Source of the DNA: Crotophaga sulcirostris
Lineage: Eukaryota; Chordata; Aves; Cuculiformes; Crotophagidae
Length of the DNA stretch: 64,000 bases
Assembly (NCBI GenBank): GCA_013397455.1
Contig: VYZB01000024.1
Coordinates: 358,168 to 422,167 of the forward strand
Direction: 5' to 3'
The notes under the pieces are model-generated. The model made no database searches. It had not been told where the DNA came from and worked only from the letters and a program-made list of their open reading frames with translations. Position 1 is the first letter of the stretch, and each line of letters opens with the position of its first letter. The position numbers and the translations under genes are program-made. This document shows positions 1 through 21,500 of the stretch, piece after piece.

Positions 1-6999
<6,999 letters not shown>

Positions 7000-9900
7000 C
7001 TGCACTGTGTTCCTGGAGTGACATCAGAACTGTTTACTTCGAATTTTATAGAAACTCAGCATCACTGAGTCATTGCATATTCATCTGCTCTTCAGACAAT
7101 TCAAAAGATCAACAGAGATGCTTGTGATCACAGTGAGAACCTCCTCTCGTCTGGAAAGGAAAAAAGCAGTCTTTCTTTTCTTTTCGTTCTTTTTTGTTGA
7201 CTAGTATTTTATGGATTTGATGAACAACCAAAACATAACAATTAGCGGGGGATAATTAGCCCGGACATGACAAGGCTATCCCGCATGATGACAGATACAC
7301 TTACCTAGAATCCCAACTGCAGTCCGTTTGCCAGTCCCACGTAAGAGGGGTTTTTCTATGGTTTAAATCAGTCCTGAGTCAGAACTGGGAACGTGCCTCC
7401 TGGAGAGCCCAGCCGATGTAAACTTGTACGCTGTATGCATGAACCTTGTGTTCTTTACTTTTCACATATAAGGGATAAACAACATACTGTAGTAGAAATT
7501 AGCATGCAGGAGTAAGAAATATAGGATTTTTTTTGTGACAGGATTTCAAGCTTTGAAAGGCAACTATTTGACACAAATGTCAAACAAACAAGGATTATAT
7601 CTTTTTTTTACCTTACGTGTTTATAATCTCAGTATACAGATTGTATATATGTAAACATTTGATAATGTCAAAAATAGCTGTTATATATGTAAGTGTATTT
7701 TGCCAAACACCTAAAGAAACAGTCATGACTAACATCATCACACTTCAAATTTTTAATATTACGAGCAGACAACTTTGGAAATACAGAAGGTACAGTATTA
7801 TAAAACTGTGTCTCTCAGAAACTGGTGTTTGACCAAAATCTGTACTATCTTTTCAGTATCTTATACTGTCTTGACAATCTCAGTTGTATGGTAGACTGCA
7901 GAAACCAGTACAGCAGCACTTTGTCTTAAGTCATCATAAGAGGAACCAGCCAAAATATGGTGTTCAGCGAGATGACCAGTGTATCCTCTTGCAGGTGTAA
8001 TCAAGAATGGTTCAGCAGACAACAGAGACAGAGTCTCTAATGTGCAGTCCAGACTTGCTGGACATTCAGGAATACTCCTAAGTAGTCAATTCAGGATGTG
8101 GTGATGTGAAGTCCTTTTGGTGAGAGCTGCTGTGTACTTTGACAGAGCATTTCAGACCCTGTTTTAGATGGCAAGGCGTAGCTTATGTGAAGCATAACTA
8201 TTTCACTGCACTAGATAATAACAGTGCTGGGCAAGTGGCCAGTTTCATTGCTATTTTTTAATTTTTATTTGTTACTGGAATCGCCTTCACCATGCGCTTG
8301 AATGCTATGCTTGCTGCCCCTGAAGTCCCCTTGGCAATTTTTGGGGGCATTAAACTGAATACAAGTGAGTTTAGCTTAACAAAACAGGACAGAGGGGGAA
8401 CAGACCCTTTACCATGGAGATGTTAATCTTGTGTAGAAGTGGATGGTTAGATTTTTAACACCTGAGACTTCTAAAGGTTGTTGTAAAACAAATGTCTTTT
8501 GATTGGGAATTTTCAGTCAGTAAGAAATTGGACCATATTAAATCAGTTTATAATTCTACAGCTTTCCAAAATTGACTAATTATTAGCTTCTGGTAGTACC
8601 ATTGCAGAATAAAACACCCAATTCAGTGTGGTGCAGTTCAATACCGTGCCCAACAGCCATATCATCAATTAGATATTATTGTGATGGGAACATCTATAGT
8701 GTTTCTGAATCTTCTACCTCTTTCTTGTGTTTCCTTTAATAAGTGAACCCAACACTTGCAGCCTTTTAATATATTTTTTTAACTTTTGAGTCTCTTAATA
8801 AAGTCAAATATATCTAAGATTAAATTAAGAAAGGTTTAAAGATGCCAGCAACTGTGAAGTATGTATGATTTTTAGAGACATTATATTTTATGATTAGGCT
8901 GTGTATTGGATTATGACAAAATACTGGCCTTGGAGTTCAAATTATTTTCCTTCACAGTCGACAGGTTCTGGTAAGTATTTTGGAGAAAGACAAATATGAG
9001 TGAGTACAAGTGGTTGCAGAAAGATCATCTGGAAGGAGCCAGTCACTTGTAATTGCTTTAGGAAAAGATTCTGCACTTTTACGAAGAGTAAATATCTGGC
9101 AGCACTAAACAATATTATTTGCAAAGATTTACTTTGAGTGTAGGCAACTGGATTAAAGATAGTTGGTATCGTGTAGCTCATGAAATTAGGGCCTGAGCCA
9201 TAATCACTTGAAATCAATGTGTCTTTTACTGTTTTTGCTGGACTTTGAGCAGGACCCTCAAGGAGTTGAACCATTAGGGCATTATGCGAACCCTGTGTTA
9301 CTCTGTTGCTTGGAAGCTGGTTTTCCCTCACATACTAGTATCTTGTCTTCAGTAACCAGACTGTTCATCATGTGCCTTTTATGGTATTTTGTTGGCATAC
9401 AAACTGGCATGTAATTTTGAATAATCCTGTTAGGTTTCTGTGCATATTTTATGTTTACCCTCCCCTTTCCATTTTGCCTTATCAAGAAGCAGCAAGATTT
9501 GGCAGACTGAACTGGATATAACGTACTGGCTCTTTGTGTAATGTTCGTAGCTTCTTGTTTTGCAAACAAATGGCTCTCCTGACTGTATTTTCAATGTAGT
9601 GTGTACTTTCAGCTTCTTCCTTGTTTTGGTGTAATTCATTTGTAGCATATGATGATACAGTTATATGTGTAGTGTAACTTTAACAGTCACTTTCACGTTT
9701 GGAGATATGTAGTGACTGAAAGTTAGTTATGAGCACTAAGTTTAAGTTAAATAAATACTGACTTTCCTTTTGATGGTCTAGAGTGAAAACATCACAGGAC
9801 TTGGGTTTTTGCAGAATTCTTCTGCAGAGAATTTTGCATCAGGTTGGTAACTTGGGAGACCTTGTCACTGCACAAAACCTGACCTTGTATAGGGCTGTGT

Positions 9901-12900
9901 GAGCCTCCAAAGCCAGCAGAGGTCAAAGAGAGAAGTTGTTTGCTTACATTCTGTGGTTTCCTATTTCTGAAATGTAGTGTATTGGAAAGCTGCCAGATTC
10001 ATAACTGTGAAGATTGCAAATATTTTTATCCACTGCAGTTAGTTGCACTGGCGATAGCAATATAAATTGCCGCGTAATACCTCATCCATCCTAAAATAGA
10101 GTACTTGTATTATCAATAGGATAGCTCATTTTGACTCATTGACACTCATGCTTTTGTTTTGTTTTAATTTTGTTATAATAAATGAACTAGTTATTGCCAG
10201 CTATGCTGTAGATGGCTATTGAAATGCGGATCTTATCAGTTCTTCTCAAATAGAAGTGATTGTCCATATAAGCACAGGACCTGCAGGGTGAGCTATACCT
10301 CAGTTAGGGTTACATATTTCAACATGGGAGAAGAATCTTGTATAATTTAAAGGAAAATTTGTATGACTAACTGATGGAGACTGGAAAATAGAGATCGTAT
10401 CCAAATAATAATGTTTCACAATGGTGCCACAGCTTAACAAGAGAAAATGTACCTGCTAATTCTGGATTTGTTGATGTAAGAACTTCAGTAATCCATACTA
10501 TATAGACTTTTGGTGAATATACTCGGGCAATATACCAGAAATGGTTGTAGCTGATAATTTACATATAGTTCTGTTATATTTAAATAAGTAGTTTTAAGGA
10601 GGTTGTTAATTTTGTACAGCCTATCTTTGCTTAAGTTGTGAACTTAAGCCACTACTTGCCAGTTATCTGATTTGAAGCGTGACTTGACTTTGAAGATAGC
10701 TACTTCCAAATGATTTAAGAGTTCCTGATTCATGAGATGTTGAACCTGCTAAGCTGATGTACTCATTAGATAACTTTGATTGTGCTAATGAACAAATGAA
10801 CCTTTGAGCTATAGCCTGAATTAATATCAGAAAGAAATTGTGTCAATAGCTAATGTACTGAATTCCTGTTACCTGAATCCCTGTTGCTGGTTTTAAATGA
10901 ACTGAGTGATCTTCTCAACACCAACATGACAACCATTTTCAAAACTAGGGCTAAGAATAGGCACATGCACTATTACAGACATGTGTATACTGTAAATTCT
11001 GACCAAATCTACTGTCATTTAGTTAACGAATTAATTAATGAATAGGATAGCATGTAATGTGAAAGAATGAGACTCTGTAATCCTACAGGATAACAAGTCA
11101 GCTCTTAGGACATGCTCCCTCATCAAATTCCATGTGTAGCTCTTGTAAGCAAAATTATCATGCTCCAGTGTAAACTCAGCAAGCTCTTATTCTCTTCCAT
11201 CCCCTTTCTGCTCCTACTGAAAATCATTTCCATAAATGATAATTACATCCACTAAGAGCCTCCTGTGTTAGCTGGCTGAGATCAAAAAGCGGCTAACTTA
11301 GGCACCATTCTGCACAGTGGCCTGGATAAGGTCTTTCCAGGGCTGTTTGCACATCTCTCTTGCTCTTGCTGCAGTGTAGGTGATAGACCCTCCTGTCTCA
11401 TGTGCAATTTGCACTGGTAAAACCATTTGTGGCTCAGTCATCCTGTGTCTTTCTCACCCCCCAGCATTGTTGAAGGCTAAGCCTGTGAACCTAAAAGTTG
11501 TGCTGTGTCCTGTTTCTCTTGCTGCAAGTCTCAAGATCATTCATTTCCTTCTCTTAAGTTATTTGAATATCTATCTGTATCATTAGCAGACTGCTTGGGC
11601 CACTGTTACCTACTCCAGTGTGGCCTCGTGTTAAAGAGCTTCAGCATTCTGGTCGCCTCTGAAGCCACTTTTATTGTCCAGAATGGATTACCCTCAGACT
11701 GCTGAGCTGATGACCCGCTATTTGCATGACTTCCAAACCACAGGAGACACCAGCAATATGGGATTTGAGTTAGATAAGATCTCCTGAAGACAAAAATGAG
11801 TAAACTGCACACATACATCATCCCATGACTGCATGGTGGGGTGATGTTCCTGTGTGCCCTTGGCTATTATCCTGATAGGGCAGGAGGGAAGGAAACCGTG
11901 AAACTGAGTGTGTAGACATAGTTGCACTACAGATAGGACTCTTCAGTGTGATTTCAGGAGGAAGTAAAGTAATGCCTCCAATCATCTACACTAAAAAACT
12001 CCTTTGACCTGAGTCATTTTCCAAGTCAGCTTACGAAAAACATTTCTGGTGCCTCAAGTATGGATGCTGATGTAAACTAAAGCTTTGGAAACAGTAGCTT
12101 GTACACCCAGCAGGTGGTATCTTGTCATTCCCCAAGTTTTCTGCAACTATTTAGAAAAACACTACATCAGCCAACTTTAATATGTTATCTCAGCCAAGTA
12201 ATGAAAACAAATACTAAAAATAAGTTTGGGACACAGATATATGGTTGGTTGCTCAAATTTCAAAAACTTTGTACCTGACTTCAAAACTGTCTCACCTAGC
12301 CAGGTCTGCTGGGTTTAGTTCTCTAAAATCCAATTACACCAGTTTCAAAATTGCTTTAGCCAAGCCAGCTTTAAACTGTTTAAAAACTTCTGCTACATAG
12401 ACAGGCCATAATTGCAGTGTAACTCAGAATGAGATGAGGAAGATTGGGGAAAGAGTGCAGAGCAGTTAAAAAGAAACACAATGTCTAAGGGAGAAGGAGA
12501 GGTGTCTTATGCTATTTTTAATTACCAGAGCATAAAAGGTCAAAGCAACAAGCTAATTTTTTTTCTGCTTCTGTATTTCTCTGAATAAAAAAATAAATTT
12601 TTGGTTAAAATAAATCTTAACATGAGGCCTTAAGACCTTATATATTCTAACTTTGGCATGGAGAGTCTATTTTTACAACCACATTAGAAATTCTGTATAT
12701 AGGCCTGACTGACCTTGTAAGTATAGTGGTGCTAGCAGCTAACCATGCAATATTGTACGGCTCTGTCTAACAGTAAATGCTGATTTATTTTGATTATTGG
12801 TACAAGGACTCCTGCTCACTGCCTGTGTAGAGACTGCATATTTTATGCTTGGAAATACAGTCCAGAACATATTCATAGTGTGAATATATAACCTGATTTT

Positions 12901-14511
12901 TCTTTTCTTAAGGGTAAAGATATATTACAATAGGTAATGTTTTATATAGAATACANTGTTGCATAAATGCAAAATATTTTTTTCAGAATAGCAAAGCATT
13001 ACATAATTTTTAATCCGCTGGAGAAAACACTATTTATAGTATGACCAGTTCTTTCAGCAAAGCTTTTGGGGTGGTATATACCAATTGGCTCTGCCAGCTT
13101 CATTTTGTGCTAATGTTTATCTTTGGCATTGCTGTAAAAAAAAAAAAGCTATCTATTTTTTCACTCATACTAGCCCTTATTGATAAAATATTTAGAGAGG
13201 CAGGGAGAATTGTGTTTAACCACTGGGGCTGGGCTAGTATTAGCAAAAACAACCAATCTACCATATTGTTGTCTTTGCTAGTTAAAAACCTTCAAAGAAC
13301 ATACCTGATGTAATAGAAACATAAGATTTTGACAAACACCAAAATGAAGCATTGCCATTTACAACTTTCTAGCTTTGAGTGTGATATTTTTGTCATAAAC
13401 ATTACAGGCATTGGGCTGTTGAAATGAATGAATCTGGCTTTCATGTAGCTAAAGAAAATGTTGCTTTTTATAAAATAAAATCATTGTAATTTGGGGTTCT
13501 AAATTCCTGCTCACTTTTAATAACAGCATCACAGTATCCACTTCTATGAGAGTATTTAATACAAATGCCTGTGGTTTTCAATGTTACTAACATACTGTAA
13601 CATCAGTAAAGTGACTTTCAATGATCAAAACCTGCTGTGTGTATTTTGTTCTCAGAAGTCCTTATATTTAGCACTTTCTCTTTTATAGGTCACTGTAAAA
13701 AAAGATGCTGCACGTATGGGGGAAAAAAGGGACTAATGGCTAATAATTGAATACAGATGCTATTTTTAATACAATACAGATGTTATTTTGCAAATTCCAA
13801 ATTGACAATGACCCTGGGAGCTTCTCGGTCTTTGTCTTAGGGTTCTACTGTTCTCAAAGCAAATCTAAAACTACTGTTTCTTAGGTATGCGTGTCTGAGG
13901 GAAACCTAGAAAAAATATCTACATTCTAAACTATGCTCATTTGTTTGAACAGAAGTCAAAAGCAATCACCCCACTTAGCAGCATATAAGCATCCATCCCA
14001 GTATGCCTTTTGGGAAAGAGAAGCCAATAGTTCTCAGTTACAGGTAACTGTTTTTCTAAAGCAGGTAACTTACTAATTCAGATTGCTTACTGAAGCTACT
14101 TTTAGTAGGGAAGTAACTTTTATAGCAAATTTCTTAATTTATGTCTAAAGATGATTTAGTCCATCAGTCCCTGTGAATACCATGGACTTTTGAAATGCTT
14201 ATGGAAAACAAAAAGCAATGCTTTCTTGGGTAAGCTAAAATTTGTGCCTGGTTTTGAGGCAATTTTACAGTTTTCTCTGGTATGTGTTTATGAGAAAATC
14301 CCTGAAGAAGACCTTGCTAATTCAGACTTGTTCCCACACCATTTTAGGTAGGTTTTATAGAAGTGACCAAAATTAGTGACGAGAGGTTTCATTAACTTAT
14401 TTCACTGGAAGAAGTTTGAGCTACCTCCAGAGTTGTGCTGCTTCCTGTACTCCCACAATGTCAGTCTTCCCCTCAAAAAAAAGAGCCATCAAACAAAAAA
14501 AAAGTGCCATT
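7000..14511. other. ADAM22 3' UTR and convergent intergenic region
   Basis: The plus-strand ADAM22 3' UTR begins at 7000; its end is not fixed. Plus-strand AATAAA hexamers occur at 8608-8613, 8797-8802, 9750-9755 and 10177-10182. None can be preferred from sequence alone. No further coding exon or repeat family was recognised. One ambiguous base (n) is at 12956. Confidence 0.5.
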
Positions 14512-14517
14512 TTTATT
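14512..14517 (-). terminator. candidate SRI poly(A) signal AATAAA
   Basis: On the minus strand AATAAA lies about 1.0 kb beyond the SRI stop codon. It is followed within about 15 nt by a long U-rich run and a GU-rich stretch, the arrangement expected of a vertebrate polyadenylation site. A weaker ATTAAA variant lies nearer the stop (15325-15330) and could give a shorter 3' UTR. Confidence 0.45.
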
Positions 14518-14882
14518 TCTATTACAAATTAAACCTTTTTTTTTCCCTTAAACATCTCAGGCAAAAATGTCTTCCCTTTCTGTATCTGCTTTCATGTAAA
14601 TTTTACTGCCATGAACTTAAGTAGTAGTAATACGGCAAGAATTTTTCAAAGTGGGATTTGGCCCCTGTATGTTGGTTTGCATATAGAGGCAAGCAGGCTA
14701 CTCCTTATGGTATAAAGTGGAGGAGACACAAATATTAAGTTAAGTGTAACTGAAGTCTGACAGCTTAGAAGTAAGTTCATTGTTAAAGGGAATGTTAATG
14801 TATAAACGGACACAGTGGAGTTTTTGTATGTTTAAAAGCATTTTATATAGTGACACAAACAGTGCAAGATTCTTACTGGAGC

Positions 14883-14921
14883 GAAAGACCCCTATACAAG
14901 GGGGAAAGACCCCTACACAAG
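14883..14921 (+). repeat. short tandem duplication, about 20 bp
   Basis: GAAAGACCCCTATACAAG is followed after GGG by GAAAGACCCCTACACAAG, two copies differing by one base. Confidence 0.8.
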
Positions 14922-15533
14922 CACACTGCTACAAGAGTTCTCATGCTTTGTCACATCCCTGCTTATGAGAAGTTCTAACAGGTAGTCTTACGCTCTGTGC
15001 ATGGTGCCACAGACTTCATCTTGAGAACAGCTGGCAGTCAAAATAAGCAACTTAAACTTACTGATGTTCTAACAGACCCATGTAAAATTACCATTCCTAA
15101 AGCACTTTCAGTTTGTACACTTCTTATGCTGTCAAAGACAAAAGAATATGTATCACCTTATGTCATACACGTGATACTGTTTAAGACAGAAAAAAGTAAG
15201 TTGCAGTCCAGAAGCTGGTTTTAGTGAATCACGTGAAAAAAGTAAACACATTACAGAAAACCTTACTGTCTGCGTAATTTGAGTTACACATAGTAAATTG
15301 CAAGTTTATGAAAATAAAAACATCTTTAATAGTCACAGGTTGGAAGTTAAAAACAACACTGCATGAGCAGTTTGTATTCATTGTCAGAGCTAAAAAATGC
15401 ACGTGCATAAAGCGATACCTTCATAAAATATGCAATTTCTGATACTGAGATACACAATCATTGGAAGATTTGGCAAGGCAAAACACAAACTGGAATGTTA
15501 ATTGTGATCACCCACGGCTTCCTTCCTGTTGAT

Positions 15534-15560
15534 TTAGATGCTCATAACACACTGTATGAA
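15534..15560 (-). CDS. SRI: SRI exon 8, C-terminus
   Basis: After the acceptor TTTTTTTCAG the exon reads FIQCVMSI and a TAA stop at 15536-15534 (residues 191-198). The rest of the exon is the 3' UTR running to lower coordinates. Confidence 0.95.
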   Translation of the reverse strand, partial: FIQCVMSI

Positions 15561-18500
15561 CTGAAAAAAAGAATAACCACTTATTAGATGTATGGTAGAG
15601 AACAAGTTTTCACTTCTAAAATACTCATTGTCACAACCCTCTTCTGTAAACAAATTCAATCTGTGAACCACAAAGCTTTGAAACTAAATATGAAAATTAG
15701 CTAATAGTTAATTAAAACCAAGCATCTCCTTAATAATGACAACAAAAAAAACCCACAGGAATATTTGAATCTAGTGTTCTCCTCCACACAGGTGCAGCCA
15801 GGAAGCCAAAACCTACAAGCCTGACTGTGTGATTTGTGTCTGTCTGCACTGCACCTCCCCCACGCCTTCCTAAGAAAAATGCATACCAAGCCTTAAAACA
15901 CAAAAAAAGAAAAAAAAAAAGGTCACAGAAAGCGATGTTAGCAAGCAATGTAGCATCTTAGATCTTCTTGAACCATGCTGGTAGGAAGTCGAAACAAAAA
16001 GGCACCACAGCATTTTACAGAACTACATAATTTAAAGCTTTTTGAGACAATATTCAATAAAACCTGGAACTTTTATTGTCTCAGGTAACACCATAACTTA
16101 AGGGAAAACAGACAGAGAACTCAAATCATCACCGTCTGTCTTCAGTTTTACTCTGTAACTTAAACTAATTCCTTTAAGTTCACTTACATCATCATACTGG
16201 AAGTTCACAAAACCTTGCTGAGATGCATCCCTTCTTCTGAAACATTCTGCAAAAATGAAAAGAAAATAAAGAAATAAGAAAATAAAACAGAAACCAGGTA
16301 AGAACTACAGTTAATATTTTTTTAAAAAATGCATGGTACTTTCATTAAATTCCCCAAGTCACATGAATGAGAACTCATGAAGAACACTGCAATTCATTCT
16401 CAGACTTAATTTCCTGTTCTTCATATTTATCATATACGACCCTTTATGTTCTGTGGATAAATAGGTTCTCAATTTTGACAACACAAGTCTTCTGTCTCTG
16501 GAATAAACCCTGCATTAGTTTTAAGGCCATTTTCCAATGAGGATTTAAAAAAAAAAATCATTTAAAGAAACATATTTTGAGTTACATAAAAGTTAAAGTT
16601 GAATTAAGATAACTGAGTAATCAGATCTTATTAAATAAAAATATATTACAGGGATAACAGTAACGAGGCTATAATCCATCTTACCAGTCAGAGCTCTGAG
16701 TTTCACACAGCAGGCGATGTAATCATCAAATGTGATCTTTCCATGAGTGCTGTATCGCCTTGTGATTGCATTCACTGCCTGTGGGCTCAGTCTAAATCCT
16801 ATTAAAAATAAAAAGACTAAATTAAAAAGACAGTTATGTTAAGGGAACCGTACACATTTTCAACTGGAAATACCATGTGTCAGTTACTGCAGGATGATAA
16901 CTGGTACTGGGAAATGCTATAAGTCGGCATCAGAAGCAAGAACACTTCACAACTTACCCATGTTCATCAAGGCTTTCTCCAGTTCTTGACGATCCACTGT
17001 ACCACTTCCATCGTTGTCAAAACTTAAAAAGTGTTGCTTCCAGCCATTGACCACAGCCCAGAGCTCTTTAAACTCATTAAATCCCAGTGTGCCAGACATA
17101 TCCCTCTGATTCCAAAGCTAAGAAAAACACTTCTTAACTCCAAAAATGTAAAAAAAAGTACTCTCTTCAATGGAAATTCATATTTTTATCATCTGCAGTT
17201 AAAAATCCTTCCTTGAAGGTCAGTATTAACAGCATTTTGCTATTATTAAATTTCTGGTAGAAAACTAACTGGAACATCCACAGCACAGACAGAGACAACA
17301 CTACCAACCAAAACCAAAGGCCAGAGAACTTGCTCTCCCCACTTCTCAGCAAAACCTGATAAAACTATTTGTTCTTTGTGAATTTAACTTACTTCACTCA
17401 TTTCTCTTATCTGCCGCAGTGTAACTGTTACCAATAAAATATATAGCCAAAATAAAAATAGAGTCCAAATTTCTCCCTTTTTCTTTTTAAATGACAAAAC
17501 ATTTGAACATGACAATTTAAGTTTTGACCAGAAAAATCCCAAAATTCCAACCTTGCACAGGATGCCCAAGTCTTCCATAGGTCCTACTGCTGAATGTCAC
17601 ACACCATCCCATTGGTTATTAAAACCTGATTCATTCAAGCAACAGGACTTAGGGGGACTTGGATTGCATTCAGGCTGTGTAGTACAAATGCTTAATTCAT
17701 TAGGCAGGATTAGAACGTTGTCCAATTTGAAAAGCACGATGAGCGATTTGCACAAAGCTCTGTTCTGGGCAGCCAGACCTGACTCTTCATAAATTCAATG
17801 GAGAAACAATTCCTTAGGCATACCAGGATACCATTTGTTGTAAGATCACTTGTTGTAAGTCACCAAGAGCCTCATTTATTACAATTATGGTTTAATCTGT
17901 TGTTTAAATGAGTAAGAATAGAATTTTGTAGTTCTTCAATCATAACACTTGTCAAGTAAAAGCTGAATGGGAATCACAAAGCATTTCCCAAATTTTCAGT
18001 ACCATCTCATCTTTGCTCACATAATAGAAAAATGTTTCTATTTCATAGTAAAGGATACATCCAGCATTGAGATCATGAGTCTGCAAGTCTCTAAATTGAA
18101 AGCTGTTTAAATCAGAAAAAAAAAATATGTTAAATTAAAATAATAATTTTCAGTTTTGTCTAAATATAAAATTTTAAATTGCTTTTTATTACATACTGAT
18201 AATATATTATAATGTATAAAATATTATATAATTGCTTCCACTGTATACAGCCATACCATATTTTGATCCAAATAATAGCTTATAATCATTACTTGTTAGA
18301 AGAGCTGACAGCAGACAATCTGGAGGCAATTCAAGCTATATTTAAAATTAGTTTTCTCATATCTCAATCCATAAAGGTTTTGGGTCTTTTACATTTCACA
18401 ACAGACACTACTGGCTCAAGCCAGTTTTACTCAAAAAAGCTCAATTATGTCAACTGAATGCTAGGTATTCCAACAGAAGAGTCTTGCCACAGAAATTTTG

Positions 18501-21500
18501 GTCAATATCAAAGCTCTATTTAAAAACAAAGCAAAACACCTTTTTAAGAACTGGTTGTCCATTACGAAACAGAACACTTCTCCAACTCCATAGCTCAGCA
18601 GTGAGGAACTAAGGAGGCTGAGAAGGGAAGTCCTATACGCACAGACCTGAATACAGAGAACTTAGGTTTCAAAGCCCATTTACCATGCAAATAAGAAAAA
18701 AAAATCTGCAGAAGGCACAACTACAAGCATTTTCTAGTAGATGCCAGAAGAATTAGTATGCTTTAGGGTTCAGGGTTTTTTTTTTGTGTATTTAAATCAT
18801 TAACTTACGTTTATATGATCCTGCAATCCCTGACTGGGTGAGACATCTCTGCAGCTCATCAGCATCTATTTGTCCGTCCTTTCGATAACAGAAGATGTAT
18901 CAGCTATTGTTTTAATTCCCTCTACCAGGCTGGTTATTCCCAGTACCCACTCGCTTTTCAGTGGCATTAAATTAGTTACCCTTTCAAAAACCGACTAATT
19001 ACCTGTCTGGTATATGACAGAAACTGCCTTTTATAACCCATGTCCGTAATGATGTTTCTTTAGTTGATATGTTTGCAATATGCATTAGCATCTAGTCATG
19101 TACTAAAAATGAACAGGACTGGCAGGTTTGCTCTAAACCTAATTTTTTAAAAGAAAACACACCACATCAAACACGGGTTGCGTATACTTGCCAGCCAGCT
19201 ACACAGAAACCAAGGTGCAACATTTTGAACAGAAAGACAGCTTTCCTTAAAGTACTAATGTTAACTTAATGGGTATTGTAGTCACTTAAGATGATACATT
19301 TATGATCTCACTGCTACAACAGGAAATCTGGAACCCAGATCATACACGCCCTTTTCTCAAGACAGCCTTAAGACCTAGAAAGGTTAGAAAAACTGGTTTT
19401 GGGGGAACAGTAAGTTGTCAGCAGAACGAACAAAAGCAGAAAGCAAAGAACATTGAAAGAAAATCAAAACAAACCCAGAAAAGATACCTATCTGCATGGT
19501 TTGGAAAATGATTTGCTTCCAACACATCCTGCTCAGGGCCAAATATAGAAACAACTGCCAATTCATGGAAAGCAATGAGCTGTCAAAAGTAGAGCTGGAA
19601 TTCTAGATCACGTTCTTCGCACACCTAACACGAAGTTCGGTTCACAGAGAGTCTGAGTATAATTTATTTCATTCAATGATGGAACATTATATCTGTAGAT
19701 ATAAAAATTGGTGTGACTTTTGTAAAACATTAAATAGGAAAAAAAGATTTGCTGTATATTTGAAACAAATTTATTTGCCTCAGCATTCTCCTAATGTTTT
19801 TAAATCCGGTAAGTTTTTTTTTTTCTTCTTTTTTCTTTTAAGAACAGAAACACTATACTAAATGGCACAGTGGGAATGGCACAGCCAGGTCACTTTCAGA
19901 AATTAAGTACCATTACTTATAGGGCAAACAGCAATCAATATGTTAAATGATATTTGACAAGGTCTGAAAAAAAAACCCAACATTTTGATTCTATGTAAAA
20001 TCAATGGCAGTTAAATCCAAAACTGCTTCCAGTCTACTGCATCAGTCTAATCATACTGATGTATTTAAAACTTTAAATTCACAGGAAAATCAAAACAAAA
20101 GGAGATTTGAAATAGCCATGCATATTAAGCAGCAAATCTTTTCAAAGCCCTCATGTCTTCTGAAACAAAGGCAGGATCTGTGTAACTTTATAATAGGCAG
20201 GAAGACAGAAAAACATGATTTGTAATCATGGTTAACATTATCAAAAAGATGCTTGACTTTCTAAGTAGCAATTAAGCAGTTAAACTATACAAGGCATAGG
20301 GGCTTTGCAAATAGACCAAAAAAAGGAAATAATTACTTCCTACAAACTCAATTAATTGAATAATGGTTTGAAACAATACTTTTGACTTTCTTCTGTAAAC
20401 AAAAGAAATATATTCCTCAAATCTAAGACAAAATCTCTGTTGTAAACTACTTCAGTGAAAGCTCAGAGGTAACATCATATATTATACAGGCACAAAAACA
20501 GCACAGAGAGCAGCAAACTATAACCAAAAACTTTACTAATTCTACAATAAGTACTTAAGGAAAACTGAGGTGTGTTCTTTCACAGACTTGCACGGATGGC
20601 TGTAAAATCAACCGATAATTTATCTGTTTCATTTCACTGTGTCCTTACAAGGTTTTTACTCCTGCACAGCCACTGGTCTCTGAAACTTCCAATTCTGAGG
20701 ATAACACTTAGGTACTGTCAAGTGCTAACTTGATCGTATCCATCAGCTGTTTCCCCAGCTTTCAGTAACCATGCCTCACTTGAGAAGCCTGGGGATGGAC
20801 TCTGCTTTGCTGAAGTCCAGCTTTTGCCACCTCTTCTCCACAGTGCTGCATCCTGCCTGCTGTTACTTCCTTTTCCTTTTACACTAGGAGCTTACTTAAT
20901 TTTCCAGTGTCAGTTACTGGTACCACTGCTGATTCCTGGCATATATCATGATGGCAGCTGGATGCAGAGGTGTCTCAGCTGGCTGGTAAATTGTCAGCAG
21001 AAGAATTTAGCTTGGGCTCCACCTTACCAGACGCCTGTCTCACTACACACAGGTCACATTTCAGTGCTTTCCTCTACTACAAAAATACATAGTCTACATA
21101 TAAGCAATGCTAAAGAAGTAATATCTAGACTGTCAGATGGATTATTAATTCAACAAAATAATGTAGAGAACAAAGGCCAAATTACATTCTTCAACTGGGA
21201 ATTTAAACATCAGCTAATACTGATGATCAGACTTTCATGTTGTGGTTATGTCTACCTGCTGGTAACAGATCCAGGAGTAGAGTTCTAGATTTGCATACAC
21301 CCTGGAAGTGTGCAATAAATAGCTCTACATATGGCCAACAGAGACAGAAGTTCAGCTGCATAAATCTAACTTATTTGCTCCTAAACTTTGTCATACAGTT
21401 CAAGAACTACTTATTCCTAGTAATACCCATAATCATATGAAAACAATATATGCCACAAAATTACAGGAAAGAAATTAAAAGCGCAGTGTGGAATGACAGG

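Noticed and set aside
20824..21288. 154-codon plus-strand open frame
   Set aside because: It lies inside SRI intron 2 on the opposite strand, has no domain or splice support, and its composition looks like translated intron.
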